42,506 nucleotides of DNA from JBFMDN01 sp040753915. Lineage in GTDB: Bacteria; Desulfobacterota; Desulfomonilia; Desulfomonilales; Desulfomonilaceae. A program made the position numbers and the translations under genes. How positions within the stretch are numbered: the stretch's first letter is position 1; each line of letters begins with the position of its first letter. The notes beneath the pieces were generated by a model. It had not been told where the DNA came from. It ran no database searches and worked only from the letters and a program-made list of their open reading frames with translations. This document shows positions 35,772 to 42,506 of this stretch, piece after piece. The stretch spans positions 1-42,506 of the forward strand of contig JBFMDN010000051.1 in the NCBI GenBank assembly GCA_040753915.1, given 5' to 3'.

Positions 35772-38700
35772 TCACTTCGTCTCACCTACGAGCACAAAAG
35801 CGCTCCAGAAAAATGGGTGCTCAAACCCGGCATGGCGGAGCTCGGACTTCGCTGCGCTCAACGCTTCCGATTTGGACTTCCCCTGCCTGAGGTTTCTGAA
35901 GAAGCTCTTCATCAGCTCGATGGACGAGGTTTCAGAAACGGACCAAAGGCTCATAATTACGGATCTTGCTCCTGCCAGTTGAAAGGCGCGCCCCATGCTC
36001 ATGACTCCTTCTCCGGCAAGTCTGAGGCCCATTCCTGTCTGACATGCAGTGAGCGCTGCCACGTCCGCGTCCATCTTGAGCGCGGCGACCTCGCTCGCAG
36101 TCAAGAGCCCGTCTGTTCCCGGGGGCACCATCGTGAGCGCAAGGACCGGTTCCATGATCCCGGGAATGCTGTTACCGGCAAACCCGTGGGTTGCAAATAC
36201 TACATAATTATAAGTATCCAGCTTGGGCGCGACCTGCTGCAAAAGGGTTTCTTTGGAAGCCCGCAGTCCCAGGAGCACGTCGGTATCCATTCCATAGAGC
36301 TTGTGGAGATCTTCGGCCAGTTCACTGGTCCCGGCAAGCCGTTTCAAGCTGAGGCCACCGTCGGCTTCCTCCTCCGCTGCTGCCATGAGCCGGAAGTCGG
36401 AAGCGTTTTCATTCTTTGCCCACCGCACCGCTTCCGTCATGTGCTGTACTCTGGCATCGGTGATCGCGAACACCGGGTCTGCAACCACCAGCAGCTTCTT
36501 TCCTGACGCAGGTTTACTCATCAGGGTTCTCACAATGGTCAACGCGGTGAGAGACTGGTAGTAGGAGAAAGCGTGCAAATCTCCAGCATATATTATGCCT
36601 TGCGGATACGGCCCCCACGGGCCGTTTTCCCAACGGGCCTCCCCCCGGACCATCAAAGCCTCAAAAGGTAGCAAAGCGAGAAAACCGTCGGGAATAATGG
36701 TAACCAGGCTTCCTTGGGGTATCTGCTTCATGGGGCGAGCAAGGAGCTTTGCATAGAGCTCTTCACCCAGCCCCACATCGAGCTGAGTCAGCCTGACCTG
36801 TTCAAAGGCCTTACGGAACCGGTACACCTCATTTTCAAGATCCAGCAGGCTTAACGGAGTGAAGTACGCGTCAAGAATCTTTTTTCCTTGAAGGAGCTTT
36901 ACCCCTAAGCCCTCTCCCAAAAGATCCAACACCAGGACGTATTCATCAGGTGACACCGAGGACTGCCGCAGTCTTACAGGACGAGGATACTTGGCGGACG
37001 CATACGCAGGATAGTCTCTCCACAGCTTCTGAACAAAACTGTTGCGATCCGACTCGAGGGATTTAATCTCCGCGCTGAGCTCGGCGAAGCGGTCCTTATC
37101 GGCAGATTTGGGGATGAGATTTCTGCCGTTCATGAACCCTGCCAACCGGTTGGTGAGCTCCTCTTCTTTTTCCAGGAGCTCTTTGGGGACATTGAAATTA
37201 TGGCTGTCGGTTCTATCGGCCAAATTATCAGCAAATTCCCTCGATCTCGCCAGCTCGCCAGCATATAGGCTTTCCTCGGGCTTGTTTTCCTTCAGCGTTA
37301 CCCTTACCAAGCCTTTTGCTGGCTCAGATCTGGGGAAACCATTTATGGTGGCAGCGAAGAAATTCCTTCTCTCCGCTAGCAGCAGACTCGATCGGATCTG
37401 CTCTGTCACCTGTACAGCGGCAGAATAATAATTCTCCGCTGCTCTGAAGTCGCCTCGGGCCTCTGAAATTCTTCCGAGTCCGGTAAGAGCGGTGAAAGAA
37501 TCATTGAGGCTCCCACCCTGCTCGCTCGACTCCTTCAGCTTCTCGTATTGTCTCCTTGCCTCGTCATATTGCCCCCGGAGAAAGTGCAATCTTCCCAGTG
37601 ACGATTCATACCCGGCCTCTTTGACGTAGGGCTCCGCGCGGTCAAGCTGTCCCGTGTCGAGGTACAGATCTCCAACGATCTTTTTTGCCTCGTCGGTGCT
37701 CGCGCCGGCATGTGATAAGACCTCCAGCCCTTGCAGAGCACTGCTGAGGGCCTCGTCCTGTCGGCCCCATTCGGCATAGACCCTGGCCAAATTGATCAGA
37801 GCGTCCCCTTGCGCCTCCAGGTCCTTTGTCTGCCTCGCGGTTTCCAAGGCCTGATTGTAGTATTCCGCTGCTTTCTTAAATTCGCCCCAGCTCAAGCACA
37901 GGCTCCCCAGATTGTTGAGGGTGGCCAGTCTGAGGTGATTCTCCTCTTTGTTTGCGTCCAACGCCTTTTGATAGTTTTCCAGGGCCTTGTGGAAGCGTCC
38001 TCTGCTCTTTGCCACGAGCCCCAGATCGTTGTATGCTGACGCAAGGCCCTGCGCGTCACCGGTGCTTTCAAAGTCCTTGACCGATTCCCGCGCATGTCGC
38101 TCGGCAGATCGATAATCTGCCATAGCCACGAACACCCCCGAGAGGCGGAGAAGCGCGCGGGCAACGTCCGGCCGGGCTCCGGTGCGTCTGGCTATGTCCA
38201 AAGCCTTGGCGTAATGCTCGGCCGCTTTCTTGTACTGACCTGTGAAGCGATAGGTTTGTCCCAGCCTTGTGTGAGCAGACTTTTGCCCTCGCAGATCCCC
38301 TTTACTCAGAGCCACGTGCAGCTCGTTTGTAAAGAGTTTCACTGTGCTCCGAGGATCCTTCAAGACCCGTTGCTTGGTGGATTTTTCTCCCAGCGATAGC
38401 GACTCCGCAATCTTTCCGCTCGTTTTGTCGAATGTTTTCTTTGTTGCCGCCGGCGTGGATTGTTTACCACGTTGCAAGGCCTTAGGCTGGAGAGAGTCCT
38501 TTCGCTCGACCGGCTTCCTGCGCCGGACGTTATCATCTGACGTATCTTTCTGTGATTCGGTGGATCTGCGGAGCTTCCGCTTCTTGCGACGTGAGTCATC
38601 CTCGTCACTCGAGACTGCCGGATCTTTTTCGATAGCCTTCCACTGACGGGGAATTTCCTTCCTAGAAGATTTGTCGGAATCCCAGCGGAATCCTCCCAGT

Positions 38701-38825
38701 TGGAATTTGCCAGCAAGCACAGGGGAGGCGATGAATAAGCAGAGTATAGCCAGAATAGCTGTCAGCAGGCACCGAGGCTGTCGGCTGAGCTCTTGTGATG
38801 TCTTGTTGCCTGCCACATTTGCCAT
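35772..38825 (-). CDS. Exported TPR-CHAT caspase-fold protease
   Basis: 1017 residues from the ATG at 38825, which has GGAG 8 nt upstream. A signal peptide (hydrophobic LLTAILAILCLFIASPVLAG) is followed by a charged, low-complexity region (about 50-160), an array of TPR units (about 180-500), a helical linker, and a C-terminal CHAT domain (about 690-1017). The catalytic pair is present: ATHG (His880) and TACQTG (Cys928), with GEGVMSMGRAFQLAGA and the closing HPFFWSAFVLVG. CHAT proteases are caspase relatives, the group that includes the TPR-CHAT protease of type III-E CRISPR. Here there is no cas gene and the protein is exported. The OmpA gene follows 12 nt on. Confidence 0.92.
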   Translation of the reverse strand: MANVAGNKTSQELSRQPRCLLTAILAILCLFIASPVLAGKFQLGGFRWDSDKSSRKEIPRQWKAIEKDPAVSSDEDDSRRKKRKLRRSTESQKDTSDDNVRRRKPVERKDSLQPKALQRGKQSTPAATKKTFDKTSGKIAESLSLGEKSTKQRVLKDPRSTVKLFTNELHVALSKGDLRGQKSAHTRLGQTYRFTGQYKKAAEHYAKALDIARRTGARPDVARALLRLSGVFVAMADYRSAERHARESVKDFESTGDAQGLASAYNDLGLVAKSRGRFHKALENYQKALDANKEENHLRLATLNNLGSLCLSWGEFKKAAEYYNQALETARQTKDLEAQGDALINLARVYAEWGRQDEALSSALQGLEVLSHAGASTDEAKKIVGDLYLDTGQLDRAEPYVKEAGYESSLGRLHFLRGQYDEARRQYEKLKESSEQGGSLNDSFTALTGLGRISEARGDFRAAENYYSAAVQVTEQIRSSLLLAERRNFFAATINGFPRSEPAKGLVRVTLKENKPEESLYAGELARSREFADNLADRTDSHNFNVPKELLEKEEELTNRLAGFMNGRNLIPKSADKDRFAELSAEIKSLESDRNSFVQKLWRDYPAYASAKYPRPVRLRQSSVSPDEYVLVLDLLGEGLGVKLLQGKKILDAYFTPLSLLDLENEVYRFRKAFEQVRLTQLDVGLGEELYAKLLARPMKQIPQGSLVTIIPDGFLALLPFEALMVRGEARWENGPWGPYPQGIIYAGDLHAFSYYQSLTALTIVRTLMSKPASGKKLLVVADPVFAITDARVQHMTEAVRWAKNENASDFRLMAAAEEEADGGLSLKRLAGTSELAEDLHKLYGMDTDVLLGLRASKETLLQQVAPKLDTYNYVVFATHGFAGNSIPGIMEPVLALTMVPPGTDGLLTASEVAALKMDADVAALTACQTGMGLRLAGEGVMSMGRAFQLAGARSVIMSLWSVSETSSIELMKSFFRNLRQGKSKSEALSAAKSELRHAGFEHPFFWSAFVLVGETK

Positions 38826-38898
38826 GGGATCTTCTCCACGAGGCGCACCCGGCACGTGGCATGGTGCTGCCTATCTTGGCATCCCAGGACCGAGGGCA

Positions 38899-40344
38899 TT
38901 ATCGAGGGAGATGCTTGAAGCTCAGCTTCACTATGGCGTCTGCCCGGGGGACTTTTGCCTCATTCTTCAGGGACTCGAAGAGAGCCTCCCTGTTCGTGAA
39001 TGAGCTCGCGACTGCTTCCTTTGGGACAGTGAAATCTGCAAAACCCATTAGATTCAACCGTCGCTCCAACTCTTCCGATATGTCTCTCGTCTGGGCCGTC
39101 TTCCTTTTGTCCTGGGAAGCCAGGCTCAAGGTCTCGTACAGTTGCTCGATTTCCGGGTTTCTGTCCCGACTGGCCAAGAAGTACACGGTCTCTTCGCCCG
39201 GATTGTCGTCCAGCACGTACCATCGCTCTCCCTCCTTGGATGGAAGCCAATAGGTTTGCCCAGCCTTCACCGCCCCGGTTCCCTCGGTCAGCTTTGGATT
39301 GGGAAACAACCGCCCTACGGCGCCGCTTGAATCCCACCACAGGATATAGACATAACAATCAGTCTCGGGACGAAATGCAACGCCCACACGCTGACCGGAT
39401 TTCAAGTGGGCACCCTCGGTGAGCGGCTTCACTTGCCGGTTCTCATCCTCGTAATAGAAGGTCACTTTGACCTTCAAGTCCTGCGAGAACGTCGGGGCAG
39501 CAAATATCGGCGTTTGTTCGGATCCTTTGGCAGCGTAAAGCTGGGGGTGCTGACGGCCCCTGGTCGCCTTCTTTGTTTGGTCATACACGTAGTCGTAAAG
39601 AGCCTTGGCAGAGATTAGACCGTCCCTGGATTCCCTGGCGGCCTCACCTCTGAGGCCTTTGAGCAGATAGTGAGTGAAAATACTATTCCCGAACTTCGGT
39701 TTCTCAAAGGATTCCTCGTCTGGCCTGCTAGACAAAATTCCGATTCGGCCTGAAATAGTATTGAACAGCGAAAAGAACCTGTCCGTCTCTTTGCTGATAC
39801 TCTTTTGGATGCCAGGGCTAAATCCCCCAGAATGGCAAGCATCTGCGACGAACAGCACCCGATCGGTGTCGATTCCTTTAAACAGATTCTTATCGTTCAT
39901 CATGAGCGCAGAGGCAAAGAGATTATCCATCTGAGTATCATAGGTGATGAAATAGTACTCGTTGGGAAGTTTTTCATCAGCCATACCGTGGCCCGAGAAG
40001 TAAATGATTACTATGTCGTTTCTCTTCGCCCCGAGAAGCCCTTCTCTCAAGGCTCTAGACACACTTGCTCTCGTGGCGTCTTCATTCAACAGCAAGGTGA
40101 GATGGGCGCTGGCAAAGTACTTTTCACTTTCCTTAAGGAGCTGATAAAAATCTTTGGCGTCCTTGTCCGAAATTCTAAGCGGGGGGACATTGGGATCTTG
40201 GAATTGTCTCACTCCTACTACTACCGCATACAGTGCACTCTTGCTTAAACTCAGATCATCACCGTGTGCAGAAGTAAAGGTAAAACACGACATCAGCACG
40301 ATCGCGAGGACAAGACACTTTGTCACCGTTTTAACGGAGAACAT
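38899..40344 (-). CDS. Exported caspase-like (C14) protease with DUF4384-type tail
   Basis: 481 residues. A signal peptide (VLAIVLMSCFTFTSA) precedes a p20-like caspase domain: ALYAVVVGV, YFSGHG (His119) and ADACHSGG (Cys170), then SSRPDEESFE and NSIFTHYLLKGL that shape the substrate pocket. Residues about 300-395 match the DUF4384 pattern (CYVYILWWDSSGAVGRLFPN). The C-terminal about 80 residues are charged and helical. A GGGGGA ribosome site stands before the ATG. It lies 73 nt upstream of the CHAT gene on the same strand, so two distinct caspase-fold proteases are made from one unit. Acidic or basic P1 preference is not settled by sequence. Confidence 0.92.
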   Translation of the reverse strand: MFSVKTVTKCLVLAIVLMSCFTFTSAHGDDLSLSKSALYAVVVGVRQFQDPNVPPLRISDKDAKDFYQLLKESEKYFASAHLTLLLNEDATRASVSRALREGLLGAKRNDIVIIYFSGHGMADEKLPNEYYFITYDTQMDNLFASALMMNDKNLFKGIDTDRVLFVADACHSGGFSPGIQKSISKETDRFFSLFNTISGRIGILSSRPDEESFEKPKFGNSIFTHYLLKGLRGEAARESRDGLISAKALYDYVYDQTKKATRGRQHPQLYAAKGSEQTPIFAAPTFSQDLKVKVTFYYEDENRQVKPLTEGAHLKSGQRVGVAFRPETDCYVYILWWDSSGAVGRLFPNPKLTEGTGAVKAGQTYWLPSKEGERWYVLDDNPGEETVYFLASRDRNPEIEQLYETLSLASQDKRKTAQTRDISEELERRLNLMGFADFTVPKEAVASSFTNREALFESLKNEAKVPRADAIVKLSFKHLPR

Positions 40345-40490
40345 CTCTGAATCCCCCTTGTTTCGTGGTGCTTCTCATGACCGCACCACACCCCTCGCTG
40401 CTCAAAACCCAAACAGTACAACTTACACTCCACGGGCGGCGGGCAGGGACGGAATCAGGCTTTCTCCTGCCATCCGTTACAGTCCTTGCA

Positions 40491-42071
40491 TCACTGCATG
40501 CGTCGAAGCAGTTGAGCCTTTTCCTGATATTTCACTCCGTCGTCGGGCCTGCCCAACTTGTCAAGGGTGAAAGCCAAATTCTCCAGGGTAGTGGCCTTCA
40601 AGGGAATATTCTTGCAAGCCTGGTTATCTAGTAACTCGAGAGCGCGTCTGAATGCCTCCTCTGCTGATGAGTAAGCTTCATTTTGGTAGTAACCGAATCC
40701 CAACTGATTCAGCTCTACTACAGTGGGACAACTGTCCGCAGGAGCAGAAACAGCTCTGGTAACTATTACCGGTTCAGGCTCGTACTCAACGGGTGCATCA
40801 TACGCAGAAGATACTTCGACGACACCACCACCGCCACCGCCTCCACCGAAGCCACCACCGAACCCTCCACCACCGCCTTTGATATTGGTGATATTCGTGG
40901 TGCTGGTTTGGTTGACATTTACGGTATTGTTGTCCCCGGATTGTTGAATGCCGCCCACGGTGTTACCCCCGCCGGTCGACACCGTACCGCCCTGGGTCTG
41001 GCTGCCAGGGCCACCACCGGATTGCACCCCACCGGTTGTAACACTGCCTGGCCCTCCGCCTGTCACATCTCCCTGGGTTTGGGTATTGCTCGCGCCTCCC
41101 TGCCCGGGAGCCGGGGTGCCTTGACCACCTGTTGCAGAGCCGCCTTGAGAGCCGGCCTGCCCTCCCTGACCGGGCGGGTTCTTAATCCCAAGACCGGGTG
41201 GGAGCCTTATTCCAAGGTCGGCTAGGTTTTTGCCACCAAGACCCGGGGCAGTCTTGATGCCAAGACCTGGTGCAGTCTTAATTCCCAGATCCCCTGCGGT
41301 TGTTGTAATCCTTGGGTCCCCTGGGGTAGCCTTTCCTGGAGTGCCTGCAGCACCTCCTGTGGGAGCAGGAGCAGTCTTGATCCCAAGACCTGGTGCGGTC
41401 TTAATTCCCAGATCCCCTGCAGTTGTCGTAACCCTTGGGTCCCCTACCTTAACCTTTCCTGGAGTGCCTGCAGTGCCTCCTGTGGGAGCAGGAGCAGTCT
41501 TGATCCCAAGAGCCGGGGCCGTCTTGACGCTAAGGCCACCGGAACCGGATGGTTGGGACGACCGATCAGCTAGGCTTGTTGGCTTTGCTTTGGTCTCATT
41601 GGCGATACTGAGGGACTTAACTTTGGATAGGTCTCGGGCAGTACTCCGAGAAGATATCGACGATGACTTGCCCGCGTCGCTTTGAGAAGATACCGGCGAG
41701 GCTTTGCCTGCCTGGCCTCCCGCGGAAGTCCTCTGGCGGACAGCAGTAGATTGGGAAGCGCCTTGGGGTTTCCCAAGCTTGTCGGTAACTCGTTTGGTGT
41801 TTGCTCGCTTTGTCTTTTCTGCGGAATTGTCTTGGGGTGTCTGCCGGACCTGGCTGCCAGGACTACCGGCCCGTTGCCGTCGTCCCTTGGAAACCAAAGA
41901 GGCATCATCGTCTTCGTCAATGACTTCCCCAGGCTCTGAGGATGCCTGAGCTCCTATATGAGAATTCTCGTCGGCTGCTGATTGAGCCCGTGCAGGCGCG
42001 GCTAACGCAGTAAACAACAGGGCTAGGGCCGCGACGACCACCAGGCTCACATGCTTGGTCATACGTGTCAT
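40491..42071 (-). CDS. Exported Gly-rich repeat protein with C-terminal TPR
   Basis: 526 residues from the ATG at 42071, with GGAGG 9 nt upstream (an ATG at 42095 lacks a site). A signal peptide ends at PARA. Then come an acidic/basic disordered region, a repeat region with 41-residue units (LGIKTAPAPTGG, TPGK, GDPR, TTTAGD), Gly/Gln/Thr-rich sequence, a stretch QSGDNNTVNVNQ that fits the curlin pattern QxGxxNx(A)xxxQ with Val for Ala, a poly-Gly block, and a C-terminal pair of TPR-like helices (about 450-526). Such architecture suggests a surface or matrix-type protein. It is the first complete gene of the protease cluster, 146 nt before the caspase gene. Confidence 0.82.
   Translation of the reverse strand: MTRMTKHVSLVVVAALALLFTALAAPARAQSAADENSHIGAQASSEPGEVIDEDDDASLVSKGRRQRAGSPGSQVRQTPQDNSAEKTKRANTKRVTDKLGKPQGASQSTAVRQRTSAGGQAGKASPVSSQSDAGKSSSISSRSTARDLSKVKSLSIANETKAKPTSLADRSSQPSGSGGLSVKTAPALGIKTAPAPTGGTAGTPGKVKVGDPRVTTTAGDLGIKTAPGLGIKTAPAPTGGAAGTPGKATPGDPRITTTAGDLGIKTAPGLGIKTAPGLGGKNLADLGIRLPPGLGIKNPPGQGGQAGSQGGSATGGQGTPAPGQGGASNTQTQGDVTGGGPGSVTTGGVQSGGGPGSQTQGGTVSTGGGNTVGGIQQSGDNNTVNVNQTSTTNITNIKGGGGGFGGGFGGGGGGGGVVEVSSAYDAPVEYEPEPVIVTRAVSAPADSCPTVVELNQLGFGYYQNEAYSSAEEAFRRALELLDNQACKNIPLKATTLENLAFTLDKLGRPDDGVKYQEKAQLLRRMQ
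41261..41510. repeat. 123-bp coding tandem repeat
   Basis: CAAGACCTGGTGC-type blocks begin at 41261 and 41384 and a third, partial one at 41507, a period of exactly 123 bp (41 residues). The copies differ by few substitutions, implying recent duplication. The flanking GIKTAPGLG and LGIR units are older, shorter versions. Confidence 0.85.
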
Positions 42072-42281
42072 GGCTCTGAACCTCCCGTCTCGCATGTTTC
42101 ACATTCTGCTCTCTCATACCTGGCGGGGCGACTCACCCGCCCTTATGCAGAGTGCTCACTATCAATTGCTCGAGGCCTCTTTGAAGGCCGCCACGGTTAA
42201 TTCGCACCCTTTATCTAAACTGATGCTGTCCATGCTCTTCACAAAGTCAAGGGGCGGAATCGGGCCTGCTCCAATCCGACG

Positions 42282-42330
42282 AAAAAAGGGACCAGGCAAA
42301 TGGTCACCGTAACGATTGCCTGATCCCTTT
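42282..42330 (-). terminator. Intrinsic terminator of the upstream Gly-rich gene
   Basis: On the minus strand, AAAGGGATCAGGCAA and TTGCCTGGTCCCTTT pair at 14 of 15 positions around a 16-nt loop and are followed by a run of Ts (six in all). It lies 31 nt after the stop at 42361. Confidence 0.8.
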
Positions 42331-42360
42331 GGATTATCTCGACCCTTCTATTCCGGTTCG

Positions 42361-42506
42361 CTATTGTGCGGCTTGGGTGCCACCAACCGTGACGCCTCCG
42401 CCGCCACCGCCGATGACAGGACCTTGAACTTGCTGTTGTCCGCCGCCACCGCCACCTTGGGCAGCCTGAGTTCCACCAACCGTGACGCCTCCGCCGCCAC
42501 CGCCGA
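42361..42506 (-). CDS. C-terminal end of a Gly-rich protein (partial at window edge)
   Basis: The last 47 codons of a frame entering from the right edge and ending with TAG at 42361-42363. The sequence alternates poly-Gly with VTVGGTQAAQ, which occurs twice (once just before the stop), separated by QQQVQGPVI. The low-complexity style matches the Gly-rich part of the next protein. A terminator follows. Domains upstream are outside the window, so function cannot be given. Confidence 0.75.
   Translation of the reverse strand, partial: GGGGGGVTVGGTQAAQGGGGGGQQQVQGPVIGGGGGGVTVGGTQAAQ

Noticed and set aside
35772..38825. Link of the TPR-CHAT protein to type III-E CRISPR (Craspase)
   Set aside because: No cas gene or array is present, and this protein has a signal peptide.
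41221..41530. Possible CRISPR array from the regular repeats
   Set aside because: The period is 123 bp, the whole unit is repeated rather than alternating with unique spacers, and it lies in frame within a protein gene.

Overview
This is a moderately GC-rich bacterial chromosome segment. The gene content best fits an anaerobic Desulfobacterota-type organism (sulfate reducer or syntroph relative). The evidence is a hypF-hypC-hypD-hypE maturation set, an electron-transfer flavoprotein whose alpha subunit carries an N-terminal two-cluster ferredoxin domain next to an acyl-CoA dehydrogenase, a lone ADP-forming acyl-CoA synthetase ATP-grasp subunit, and many exported TPR proteins. The assignment is inference; no species is claimed.

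Layout. At 1-127 lies the right part of a palindromic MITE-like repeat, with a fuller copy at 16.8-17.0 kb. At 0.37-4.4 kb, on +, are a type I DnaJ, a CbpM/MerR-like modulator, an exported TPR protein and a HAD-IIA phosphatase. At 4.5-15.2 kb, on -, are glutamate dehydrogenase, hypE/D/C/F, an HtrA protease and a class A penicillin-binding protein, the last two translationally coupled. At 15.4-19.2 kb are a class V aminotransferase, the repeat, an ATP-grasp protein and an unrecognised 249-residue protein. At 19.3-22.6 kb, on -, is an etfB-etfA-acyl-CoA dehydrogenase operon. At 22.9-26.1 kb, on +, are prmC, a cysteine-rich Rossmann protein and a two-gene ABC exporter. A tRNA-Arg(TCT) follows at 26.3 kb.

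From the tRNA to about 34.8 kb the DNA is accessory in character. It holds a nucleotidyltransferase with an odd tail, a schlafen/AlbA_2-type regulator broken by a frameshift and a nonsense codon, and a DUF3160-type exported protein split by a one-base indel. It also holds an exported Memo-CapA fusion, an MNT/HEPN toxin-antitoxin pair, a truncated helicase N-terminus, and several short repeats that intrude into gene 3' ends.

From 34.8 kb to the right edge, all on -, is the most interesting block: OmpA/TPR protein, TPR-CHAT protease, caspase-like (C14) protease with a DUF4384-like tail, a Gly-rich repeat/TPR protein with one curlin-like motif, and the end of a second Gly-rich protein. The four complete proteins have signal peptides and the first three genes are tightly spaced. 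This looks like a cell-envelope system with two different caspase-fold proteases acting outside the cytoplasm. Function is not known from sequence alone.
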